Of a stretch of DNA of 64,000 bases, positions 13,717-24,946 are shown in pieces. Origin of the DNA: Erythrophleum ivorense (lineage: Eukaryota > Streptophyta > Magnoliopsida > Fabales > Fabaceae); assembly GCA_026724425.1 (NCBI GenBank), contig JAIUCV010000019.1:9890325-9954324 (forward strand), written 5' to 3'. How positions within the stretch are numbered: position 1 is the stretch's first letter; each line of letters starts with the position of its first letter. Made by a program: the position numbers and the translations under genes. The notes beneath the pieces are model-generated. The model was not told the DNA's origin and did no database searches. It saw only the letters and a list, made by a program, of their open reading frames with translations.

Positions 13717-16700
13717 TGTAATATCCAATTTTCGTTAAATAACAAAAACAGGTACGTTTTCAAAGCAAGTCTCCTGAAAATGAATTAGTTAAGGTCCCAA
13801 AAAATTTAAGTAGCATTCTAGATTCCTAAAAATGAAAATCCTAAGCTTAGAAGAAAAGAAAAATGGAGCTAGAATAAAGAAATGAAACGTAACGAAAGGT
13901 TAACGAAACATAATAGCATTTTCGTAATTTTGAACAAATTTTGGAATTCACATAAGAGGCCTTTTAAATGAAATTTTTAAGTTCTTTGGGGTTCTCAGAG
14001 GCCCTGAAAACCATGGGAAGCCCCGAGACAGTTAAAACGCCTCCGGTGGATGTTTTTCAATATCGATGGACCTGAACTTTGACAGATTCGTTCAGAAAGA
14101 TTTTAGCTCTAATTTGAGTGATTCCAAAGGTATTTTACTAAATTGAGAACCTAAATTTTATAATGGAAAAGATGGTTCTAAAAAGGAGCTAAAACAAATT
14201 TGAAACAAAAATGCCAAGACAAAAGGGCAAAATTAGAATTTTTGAAAAGTCTTACTTATTCCCACCTATATATATAGGGCACCCCACCTCCTCACTCATC
14301 TAGCTCATTTGGTTTCTGCCTTAAACCAGAGGAAAAACCCTAAGAGTGAGGCACACCAAGAGGAGAAGAAGAGAAGGAGAAATACAAGGTACAAAGGTAT
14401 GGATTTCTTAGTTTTATCATGTTTTCTCTTTAGCAAACCTCTTCTCCTCCATTTACCCTTCTTTTCTATGGTTTTATTAAAGTTTATGAATCTGTTTTGA
14501 TGGAAGAATAGAGGGAAAATTTTGGATTTGAAGAGAGGAGGCCAAAGAAAGGAAGAATCAAGCAAGAAAAATAAGGAAAAATAAGGTAAAAGTTCCATCC
14601 CATGGTAGCTACTTCTTCTTGCCTTTCTTCCTTGGTTCGACCTACATATGGCCAACCCTAGGGAGTTAAATTTTTAGCTAAACCAAGGATGAATCTTAGG
14701 AATTTAAGGGAGGAGAATAAGAATATGCAAAGAAAACAACAAAAGAACCATGAAAAATCAAGATAGCAAAGTTAGGGTTTCTAATGTTCCTTGTAAAATA
14801 TGATTTAATACCATGATTCCTAAGCCTAAATGAATGTTTGAATGACCTCCTAAGATCCCTAGAAGGCTCCCCACATGCATCTTCCATTAAGAAAACAAAG
14901 CAAACTTCATGGAGGCCAAAAAGAAGCATAGGCTCAGCCTAGCATGGTTTGGACACCTAGGGATAGTTTTAATTTGTTCCAATCCCATTTTTGTGTCGTA
15001 TGTGATGAGTGAAGATGAGGGGAAGCCTTGGAAAAAATTTAGAAACCATAGAAAGTGATATGGCCTTATATGTTCTATAATATGACCTAAGGAATCAACA
15101 TGTAGTTTGGCTCTTTGTTTAAATTGTGTGATGACTCCAAGAGACTTAAAAGCAGTCAAGCTTCATAAATGAAAGGAAAGAATAAAGCCTAGAACTAAAA
15201 TGATAGATGTTGCTTCATTAGGTGCATTTTTAGAACCATAAAGGGGTTATTAGACCAAGTTAGTGCTTAAGGAAGATGTGTAGCCTTAGAATTGATTCCA
15301 TGAACCTAATTGGCTTCCATATATTGTGTTTAGGCCAAAAGAAACTAATTCCACATCCTTGTATGTGTGAGGTCGAGGAAGGGAGCATTGTTTCAAGAAG
15401 AAAAGTGTATGGTTGCACCAAAGGAGCTCACTCCTCCTTCTCTCATGCATGAATGTATGCTTGACTTGTCTTTGAATATGTGTATGTGTGTTTTTAGCTA
15501 TAAAAAGTATTCTAGTATGAGCTCTTATTTCATGGTACCATGATGATATATTATATTTTCAAATGATGCCTAAAATATTTGCTTGGGTTTGCTTGAGTAT
15601 GGAAAAGCCAAGAACTTTTAGCCATGGTGAGGATGAGCCAAAAATCCTTAGAAATGGTTGAGACAAAACAATGCATCTCCCAAGAGCGAGGTTGAGCCAA
15701 GACCTCCTAAAGAAAATGAGTGAGGCAAGTCCAAAATCTATAAGTGAATGGGTGAGGTTAATCCACTTACTTGGTAAGCCTAGGGATGCTTTGTATGACT
15801 TACTCATGTGCTAAGAATGTTTCTTGAATGCTCATATTGTTCCTTGTACTCATGCATGCATTCTTGAGACTTGAATTGCATATTTTATGTATGATTGAAA
15901 GGGAGATGAGCTATTGGGATTATTTAAATCTCATTCCCTCCTCTCCAATGCCTTAACATGATAGGTGGACCAAGTGAATAAGGCAATGGAAGCCAACAAG
16001 TTGGAAGATGAGAGTTTGACAACAAAGTGCCTTGATTTTGCTTCTTTATGGCCATATGAGTGGCAAATGTTGTAATCCATTATTGTATATGTCCTATGAC
16101 CTTATGAACATGTGTAATTTTGCTAATGTATCATGTACAAATGAGATTTAATGTTATATGAATGGCATAGTGCAACTTGGGTATGAAATGGCAAGACTAG
16201 CCTTGTATGTTCTTGTGTATGCCATGGGATGAGAGAGTGAATTTTCAAATTCTGGGTTTGTTGACCTTTGAGACAAGTTTAGAATGTCATTTTGGTGCAT
16301 TCGCAAGTGCTCAAGTGGTCATGATTGCCTTGGAACTCAAAATGGACCATTTGGACCCTTTGTAAGACACAAATGAGCCATTTTGCAACCTAATGTCAAG
16401 ATCTAACCAAATGAACGAATTTGCCCATGAAATTTGGCACACATGTAGATTTTATCCAAGGATTTTTGGGAAGCCAAAGAACAGATTATTTGGAGTTCTA
16501 TGGAATTAATTATGATTTTTTAAACTTGGTATTTTTCTGCTGAATTGATATAGGTACTATTCATATGGTCAAAAATTTGGGCTATGTCATTCGAGGGCCA
16601 AATGATGTTCAATGCTCATGAAATTTTACAGTCATAAACTAGACATGATTATCTCTCCATGTCCACTAAGATCACCCTAATTGGGCCTCTAAGCAGGGAA

Positions 16701-17181
16701 ATATGAATTTTTGAAGTTGAAGATCACTACTGAGGACAACAGTTGCCTCTGGTACTATTCTATCAATTTCTAGTGGCTAGCAGCCCTTTTGAGGTCTGGA
16801 TATATTTTTATCATAAATTATACATCTGTAGATTTCTATAATGGTAAATAATGAATGATTTTGATTTTTCTAGAATTAGTTATGATTTTTCAAAAGTTGT
16901 GATAGAAAGCTGGAATTTTTGGCTGAGGCTGAACTCTTGAATTTCATGTACTCCATCCACTTGCATGAGTTCTAGGCCACTTCCTTAGATATTAGTATAA
17001 TTAAATATGACAATAAGATGGATGACTCCATATGGTCCACGGGACGCCGAACAAAAAATTTATCCACTACGCAACGCAAGAAAATTGAATATTTTAATGC
17101 CTTTTTCCTTGAGAACTCATATGCTTTATGGAATGGAACTTAGAAATGGTATGAGATGAGCTATTTAATTATGGTGTTACA
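13717..17181 (+). repeat. Solo LTR D, family 1
   Basis: A 3,465-bp LTR that begins TGTAATATCC and ends GTGTTACA. It is flanked by an exact 5-bp target duplication, ATCTA at 13,712-13,716 and 17,182-17,186, and sits in the gag of the minus-strand family-2 element, whose reading continues on both sides. There is no PBS or polypurine tract, so it is a solo LTR left by LTR-LTR recombination. It carries a TATA-like CTATATATATAGG at 14,266-14,278. Its first ~1.4 kb is close to the 3' LTR at 24,947. The 116-codon open frame on its minus strand is not coding by any evidence I see. Confidence 0.88.
14266..14278 (+). promoter_or_regulatory. Probable LTR TATA box (LTR D)
   Basis: CTATATATATAGG followed by GCACCCCACCTCC. 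The same motif and same flank occur at 25,496 and, inverted, at 2,463. Confidence 0.5.
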
Positions 17182-17186
17182 ATCTA

Positions 17187-17383
17187 TATCTCATTAGCCT
17201 AGAAAAGCCTTTTGGCACCATTCCACTAATGCTCCACTTATATACAATAGTGTTACCTTCTATTTAGATGTGTAGTCCCACACTTTAAAGATTTTCTCTG
17301 ATTATGCCATCTATCATTATGCTATTGCAAGGTCATACTCTCCATAGAAGGAAGGAGGATTGGCCTTTCTAAAATAAGTTAAG
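17187..17383 (-). pseudogene. Family-2 gypsy gag, upstream piece
   Basis: Minus-strand continuation of the gag interrupted by LTR D. The frame reads through the target site (ANEI-stop-IIWEVFQITFFDKC across the removed LTR), a typical mid-gag pattern with aromatic residues. It is cut at 17,383/17,384 by the start of the plus-strand family-1 element. Confidence 0.6.
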
Positions 17384-20151
17384 TGTAACACCCAGTTTGC
17401 CAAAAAATGGCTAGAAATGTGAGAATTCAAAAGGAAGTCTCCTGGATAGAGAAGTTTAACACCAACTAAAATTAGGATAAAATTCTAAATAATAAAAAAT
17501 AAGGATTTAAGCCTTAAGTTGCCTAGAAACCAGGGCCGGAATGATTCAAAAATATTACTGAAAGGCTAGTGGCATTTTCATATATACAAGAAAATTTTAA
17601 AAAACTCGTAGGAGGCATTTTAAATAGAAAATTTTAGCTCTCTGGGGTTCTCAGAAGCCTTGAAAACTATGGGAAGCTCCAAGATAGTTAAAGCCCTTTC
17701 GGCGTGTGTTTTCCAATGACGATGAACCCAAACTTTGACGGATTCATTTGGGAAGGTTTTAGCTCCAAATTGAGTGATTCTAAAGGATTTTATACAATTA
17801 GGAACCTAAATTTTATGATAAAAAAGATAGTTCTAAAAAAGGAGCTAAAACGAAGCTAAAATGAAGATGCTAAGATAAAGGGGCAAAATGGAAATTTTTG
17901 TAATTATTAGTTCTTGAAACTTCTTTAAGAAGCATGTCCCATTTCTCTTTCTCTTTTAAACTGACTTGTTCTACCTTAAAACCAAAGGAAACTTAAGAGG
18001 CTTAGGTGCACAAGATAAAGGAGGAAGAAGGAAAAAATCAAGGCAAGAAAGGTAAGAATTCTTAATTGTGTGATAACTCCAAGAGGCTTAAAAGGAGTTA
18101 AGAATCATAAATGAAAGGAAAGAATGGAACCTAGAACTCAATTAATGGATGTTGCTTCATTAGGTGCAATTAAGAACCATAAACGAACCATAAGACAAAG
18201 TTAGAGTTACAAGTAGATAGGTGGCTTTGAATTTGAAAATGGTTCCAAGAGCATAATTGGTTCCTATTTTATGTGTTTAGGCCAAAAAAAACAAGTCTCC
18301 TATCATTGTGAGTGTGTGACCAAGGAAGGGAGTGCAATTCTAAAGAGAAAAGTGCGTGATTACATCAAAGGTAGCTCTCTCTTCTTTCTCTCATGTATGG
18401 ATGAATGTTTGCCTTGTCTTTGAATGTGTGTATGTGTATTTTAAGTCATGAAAAGTGTTCTAACATGTGCATATGTATTACGGTACCATGATATGATATT
18501 ATGTTTTCAAAAGATGTTTTATATGCTTGCTTTGGTTTGCCTGAGTATGGAGAAGCCAAAAACCCTCTAGCCATGGTGAGGATGAGCCAAGAACCCTTGA
18601 GAATGGTTGAGACAAAATCTAGTGTCTCCCAAGAGCATGGCTTAGTTTAAGGCCTTTAAGAAAAAAGGGTGAGCCAAGTCCAATAGCCTTAAAGAGAATG
18701 GGTGAGGCTAATCCACTTACTTGGCAAGCCTATGTATGGCTTGTATGACTTGTTCAAATGCCAAAAATATTTCTTGAATGATCATACATTCTATTATGCT
18801 CATGCATGCATTTTTAAGACTTGAGTTGCATTCTTTTCGTATAATTGAAAGGGAGATGAGCTATTGGGATTCTTTAAATCTCATTCCCTCATCTCCAATG
18901 TCTTAACATGCTAGGTGGAGCAAATGAACAAGGTAATGGAAGCCACCAAGTTGGGAGATAAGAGATTAACAACAAAATGTCTAGTTTTATCTCTTTTGTA
19001 ACCATACAAATGGCATATGATGTAATCATATGATGGAATTGTTATGTAATCATTTGAACATGTTTAATTACCCAAATGTTTGATATATGTATGAGTTTTA
19101 ATGCCAAATGAATGGTAATGTGCATTTTGGGTAGTGAATGGCAACTTAAAGCTTTTGGATTCTTGTGTATGGCATGGGGTGAGAGAGTGAGTTTTTAATT
19201 TCTGGGTTTATTCACCTTTAATACATGTTTAGTAGATCATTTTGATGCTTTCCCACATGCTCAAGTAGCCATGGTTGCCTTAAAAGCTAAAACGGACCAT
19301 TTGAACCTGTTATGAGACACAAAAGTGACCATTTCACAACCTAATATCAAAATCTGACCAAATAAATGAATTTGCCTATGAAATTTGGCATGCATATAGA
19401 TTATATCTATAGATTTTTGAGAAGCTAAAGACCAGATTATTTGGATTTCTATGGAATTAATTATGATTTTTCAAAGTTAGAATTTTTCTACTAAATTGAT
19501 GCAGATACTGTTCATATGGTCAATAACTTGGCTTATGTTATTTGAGAGCCAAATAATGTCCAATGCTCATAATATTTTACAAGAGTAAACTATACATGAT
19601 AAGATTTTCATGTCCACTAAGATCACCCCAATTGGACCTCTGAGCAGGGAGATATGAATTTTTGAAGTTAGATGACAATACCGATAATGATAATCGACCT
19701 CTGGTGCTATTCCATCGATTTTCGATGGCTAGCAGCCCTTGTTGTGGTCTGGATATATTTTTAGCATAAATTAGATACTTATAACTTTCCATAATGGTAA
19801 ATAATTCTTGATTTTTATTTTTTTAGAATTAGTTATAATTTTTCAAAATTTATGATAGTAACCTAAAAATCCTACCTAAGGCTACATTATTGATTTTTAT
19901 GTATTCCATCCACTTGCACGAGTTATAAGCCACTTCTTGAAGTAGATATGAGTTGTATTTGTGTAATTAAATATGAGAATGAGATGGATGAGTCCATATG
20001 GTCTACAGGACACCAAATAAAAAATTTATCTGCTACGTAATGTAACAGAATTTATTTGTCTTTTTCTATGACTTTCCCTTGAGAAATTCATGTGCTTCAT
20101 GGAAATGAGCCTACATATGATATGAGATGAGTCATAGATTAAAGTGTTACA
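17384..20151 (+). repeat. 5' LTR of the gypsy element
   Basis: It begins TGTAACACCC and ends AAAGTGTTACA, 2,768 bp. From about 18,060 to the end it is nearly identical to 26,328-28,391. The first ~680 bp are strongly diverged from the first part of the 3' LTR, and about 700 bp corresponding to 25.6-26.3 kb are absent. The CTATATATATAGG TATA motif of the 3' LTR is not present here, so this copy may lack the usual promoter. Confidence 0.85.
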
Positions 20152-20157
20152 CTTTAT

Positions 20158-20169
20158 TGGTATCAGAGC
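20158..20169 (+). other. Primer binding site
   Basis: TGGTATCAGAGC, complementary to the 3' end of initiator-methionine tRNA, seven bases after the 5' LTR end. This is the usual plant gypsy/copia primer site and fixes the LTR boundary. Confidence 0.9.
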
Positions 20170-20310
20170 AAGGGTTTAGGCTCTTAATGTAGGTGTGGCT
20201 TATGTTTATGAGTTGCCTTAATGTATATGATTTATTTGTGGATGAATTGATTATGATGGTGCTGAAAGTGTTCCCTTTGATGCTAAAGTTTGTTATGATA
20301 TTTTAGTAAG

Positions 20311-21540
20311 ATGGTGAACACTAGGAGAGGTAAGCCTTCTAAAGAGGCTCGTGTAGATGATAAAGCTGAGCCTAGTAATCTAGTAGCTGGAGCCCTTCAG
20401 GCTATTATGGCTCGATTGGATCAGCAGCAAGCTGTGATCACACAGTTATAGGAACGACTTGCTGAGAGAGATAGCCAGGGCCCTACACCTCCTCCTCCAT
20501 ATCCACCACAGCATTCAAATCATCCCGAGGATTCAGGGGTAACTCACCCAGATATACAGCCACACATACAGATGGTTGCCCCTACTTTACTAGCTCAGAC
20601 TCCTCCCACCCTGGAGTAACCCTCTACTCACAGTTCAAAAAATTCAGGCCTCCCATCTTTGATTATGAGATGAATACAGAAAAAGCTTAAGCCTAGATTA
20701 TGCAACTCAAGAAAATCTTTCAGGTAATGGAGTGCATGTTTGAGAAGAAAGCCACTATGGCTATTTTTCAGCTAAAGAAGGAAGCAGATTATTAATAGAG
20801 GGGCACGGAGCCTATTTTGAGGGCAAGGAACCTCCCGATTACTTAGAAGGCATTCCTTTAGGCCTTTTATAAGATATACTTCCCTAGCTCTATTAGAGAT
20901 GAGAAGGAGTCAGAGTTTGTAATCTTGAGACAGACAAAGGGGATGTCCGTGGACTAGTATGTGGCTAAATTTGTAGAACTCTCCAGATATTCTTCATATT
21001 TACAGAGGCATGATGATGAGCACTGGAGAGTAGATAAGCTGGAGAAAGGTTTTCTTCTAAAGATTAGAGATAGTGTAGTTCCACAGAGAATCAAGAACTT
21101 TAATACCCTAGTTGAGATATGTAGAGTGACAAAAGTGAACCTTAGAACAATACAGCCCACCTCCAATGCCAGACCACCCCTTCCTAAACCCAAAAGGCCT
21201 AGAGAGGAAACACAGGCCATAACTACTAGCAAGAGAGGTGGTAGGAGTTAGTGGAACAGAAGAGAAAAGAGAAGGAGAACTTAGTCCAACAAAGGCAGTT
21301 ATGCACCTACAGTTTGTCCCCAATGTGGTAGGAATCATGGAAACAAACCATACTACGTAAGACAAAACATATGTTACAGATGTGGTAGGCCAAGGCACAT
21401 CGCCAGGGACTACACACAGGCTCCTCAGTAGCTTATGCAGCAGAAGGAGATGGCTTCTGCTCCTAGACCTTAGACCCAAGGTAGACTTTTTACCCTATCG
21501 CAACAAGAGGCTAGCCGATCCCAGAGTCTGATTTAAAGTA
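20311..21540 (+). pseudogene. gag (nucleocapsid/capsid) of the gypsy element, broken
   Basis: The likely start is the ATG at 20,311 (MVNTRRGKPS), about 140 bp past the PBS, a usual gypsy gag start. A Gln-rich coiled stretch (ARLDQQQAVITQL) and a Pro-rich stretch follow. In-frame stops include TAG at 20,449 and at 20,956 (SVD-stop-YVAKF, normally Q), and the frame shifts near 20.6-20.8 kb. A capsid-like segment is open at 20,961-21,251. Two CCHC-type zinc knuckles lie at 21,310-21,420 (CPQCGRNHGNKPYY and CYRCGRPRHIARDY); in both the last Cys reads Tyr, a G-to-A change. The product would be non-functional. Confidence 0.82.
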
Positions 21541-24500
21541 CTATTAGAATAAATGATTTTCCTGTGACTGCATTATTTGATTCGGGTGCTAGCCATTCTT
21601 TCATATCATATGGCTGTGCTAGGAGGTTGGGTTTGAATATGCATAAATTCCCTTATGATCTGCATGTATCTACCCCCACAGGAAATCGAGCTATTACCTC
21701 TCATGCTTGTTTAAATTGTATAGTCCAATTGAATCATTGTCATACCACACTTGATTTGATTTGTATACCCCTTATTGATATTGATTTAATCATTGGTATG
21801 AACTTGATGTCTTCTAATAATGCCATACAAGATTGTAGCCACAAATGTATTACTTTACCTGAGTGTGGGACTGTACCTAGTATGAGGACTGAGTTATCTA
21901 TCATGACCACCTCCCAGGCTGAGAGGTCTCTAGGGCATGGTTGTCAAGGATTCCTAGTTTTCTTTTCAATTTAGGCTGAGGTAGAAGAGGGAATAGAGAA
22001 ATTCCAATAGTAAGAGAGTTTCCAGAGGTATTCCCTAGAGAGATTAGCGGACTACCCCCTAGAGAGAGGTCGAGTTTCCTATAAACATTGTACCTAGGGT
22101 AGGTCCAGTGTCTAAGGCCTTGTATAGGATGGCTCCCGCTAAGCTAGTTGAGCTTAAAAAGAAAATATAAAAGCTTTTTAAAAAAGGCTTCATCAGACCC
22201 AGTGTCTTGCCGTGGGGAGCTCCAGTCTTATTCGTAAAGAAAAAATATGGGAGCCTTAGACTATGCAAAAATTACAAAGAACTCAATAAGATAACTATTA
22301 AGAATAAGTAACCTCTCCCTCACATAGATGACCTCCTAAATCAATTAGTAGGAGTGTCTGTATTTTCTAAGATAGACCTCAGGTTGGAATATCATCAACT
22401 TAAAATAAAAGTTAAGGATATTCGCAAGACAGCATTTAGAATTAGATACAGGCATTATGAATTTTTAGTTATGCCCTTCGGGTTGACGAATGCACCTGCA
22501 GTATTCATAGATTACATGAATAGAGTATTCAATTCATACTTAGACAAATTTGTAGTTGTCTTCATAGGTGATATTATTATCTATTCAAAAAGTAAAGAAG
22601 AACATGAACAGCACCTGAGATTAGCCTTAGAAAACCTGAAAGAGAAACAACTATATGCTAAACTAAGTAAATGTGAGTTCTGGCTCACTGAAGTTCAATT
22701 CCTAGGCCATGTGATCTCCCAAGCAGGGGTCACAGTAGATCCCTATAAAGTAAAGGCAGTGTTATAGTGGGAGAGACCTAGGATAGTGACAGAGATCAAG
22801 AGCTTCCTAACTTTAGCAGGTAATTATAGGAGGTTCATTCAGGGCTTTTCTCAGATAACGATGCCACTAACCAGGCTCACTAGGAAGAATGTACTGTTTG
22901 TGTGGGATGAAAAGTATAAGAAGAGTTTTCAAGAGTTGAAGCATAAGTTAACCACGGCCCTAGTTTTAGTACTTCCTGACCCTATAAAGACTTTTGTAGT
23001 CTACAGTGATGTCTTTAAGAAAGGGTTAGGATGTGTTTTTATACAGAAAGGGTAAGTGGTAGCTTATGCCTCTAGATAATTAAAACCTCATGAGAAAAAT
23101 TACCCCACACACAACTTAGAACTAGCAGCAGTGGTGTTTGCTTTGAAAATATGGAGACACTACTTATATGGGGTAGCCATAGAAATTTACAATGACCATA
23201 AGAGCCTTAAGTATTTATTTGAATAGAAAGAATTGAATATGAGACAGTAGAGATAGTTAGAATTTTTGAAAGATTATAATTTTACATTGAAATATCATCT
23301 CAGTAAGGCTAACATGATAGCTAATGCCCTGAGTAAAAAATCCATACACATGCCCTATATGATGATCAGAGAGTAAGAGCTGATTGAGAAATTTAAAGAT
23401 ATGAATCTCTCATGTGAGGTGCATTCAAGGAAGTTATTAATAAGTGAAACCCGAATAGAAAATGACCTGAGGGACTAGATAAGAAAGGCTTAGTAGACAG
23501 ATGACCATGTAAGTAAGATTAGATCCCAAATAGCCTAAGGTAGCATTCAGGAGTTCAATCTATCTGAGAATGACATTGTGAGATATAGGGATAGGTTGTA
23601 TATCTTAGAAATACAGAGATCAGAGAGAGAATCTTAGATGAGGGATATAAAAGTAAGTACACCATTCATCTAGGCGATAATAAAATGTATCATAAGTTAA
23701 AGAAAATGTTCTGGTGGCCTGGAATGAAAATAAACATAACAAAGTATGTCTCCTAATGTTTAGTATGCCAAAGAGTTAAAATAGAGCACCAGAAACCAAC
23801 TAGATTACTTCAGCCCCTAGATATCCCAGAGTGGACATGGGATAGTGTAGCCATGGATTTTGTCATAGGTTTGCCCCAGACATCATTGAGGCATGATACA
23901 ATATGGGTAATAGTGAATAGATTAACAAAGTCAACACACTTTTTGGCCATGAAAGCCATTTATACCCTAGATAAATTAGCCCATCTATACATCTAGGAGA
24001 TAGTTAGATTACATGGTGTGCCTAGGAGCATAGTGTCAGATAGAGATCCCAGATTCACTTCAAATTTTTAGAAATCATTATAGGATGCTCTAGGTACCAA
24101 GCTTAGATTTAGCATAACCTATTACCCCCAGATAGATGGACAGACAGAGAGAACCATCTAAACCATAGAGGACATGTTAAAGGCATGTGTCTTAGAAATA
24201 AAAGAAAACTAGGATACATACTTGCCTCTAGTGGAGTTTGCCTATAATAACAGCTATCATGCAAGTATACAGATGGCACCATATGAGACATTGTATAGGA
24301 AGAAGTGTAGGTCTCCAATGTGTTAGGTTGAGCTAGGAGAGCAGAGCCTGATAGGCCCAGAACTAGTGGACCAAACCTCCAAACAAGTTGAGACCAAAAG
24401 AAAGAAATTGCTAACGATCCAGAGTAGACAGAAAAGTTACGCAGATAAATGTAGATGGCCGTTAGAGTTTAAGGTTGAAGACCATGTCTTTATTAGAGTA

Positions 24501-24915
24501 TCTCCAATCACAGGAATAGGTCGGTCCATTAAGAGTAAAAAGCTCAGTCCAAAATACATAATGTATTTAAATAGTTTCTTGATAAAGTAGGACCTATAAC
24601 CTACAGACTTGCCCTTCCCCTAAACCTGAGCCAAGTACATAATGTATTCCATGTATCCCAGCTTAAAAAGTACCAGCCTGACCCCTCACATGTCATAGAG
24701 TATAAAAATGTGTAGTCATAAGATGATCTATCATATATAGTATCACCAAATTAGATCGTGGATGTTAGACTTAAGTAATTATGAAATAAGACGATACCAC
24801 TAGTGAAAGTGGTTTAGAAGGGGTTATCTCCTGAAAAAGCTACTAGGGAGCTAGAGGAAGAGATGAGAAAGAAGCATCCAGAGCTCTTTCCCATGAGGTA
24901 TGTTATTTAAATTTT
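21541..24915 (+). pseudogene. pol (protease, RT, RNase H, integrase) of the gypsy element, broken
   Basis: Protease: ALFDSGASHSFIS at 21.57 kb, with the catalytic DSG intact. RT: open at 22,354-22,767 with MPFGLTNAPAVF; the catalytic FIDD-type motif reads FIGD because the first Asp codon is Gly at 22,567-22,569. RNase H: 22.9-23.33 kb (YPTHNLELAAVVFALKIWRH). Integrase: HHCC zinc region 23.68-23.78 kb and a complete D-D-E set with Asp at 23,856, Asp at 24,039 and Glu at 24,147. A VHNVFHVSQLKKY-type segment follows (in a broken frame near 24.63 kb), then a diverged chromodomain-like tail. In-frame stops fall where Gln or Trp are expected (for example 22,765; 23,224; 23,248; 23,254; 24,069; 24,081). 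Confidence 0.87.
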
Positions 24916-24932
24916 GAGGATGAAATTTATTT

Positions 24933-24944
24933 AAAGGGGGGAGA
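24933..24944 (+). other. Polypurine tract
   Basis: AAAGGGGGGAGA directly before the 3' LTR start. This is the plus-strand priming site expected for an LTR retrotransposon. Confidence 0.85.
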
Positions 24945-24946
24945 AT

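Noticed and set aside
14305..14655. 116-codon minus-strand frame in LTR D
   Set aside because: It is in a non-coding LTR, Phe/Leu/Ser-rich from purine tracts read in reverse, and not kept open in sister LTRs.
20158..20169. tRNA gene suggested by the tRNA-complementary sequence
   Set aside because: Only 12 bases complementary to a tRNA 3' end, at the LTR boundary; it is a primer site, not a tRNA gene.
21108..21479. 123-codon minus-strand frame
   Set aside because: Antisense shadow of the gag capsid and zinc-knuckle region of the gypsy element.
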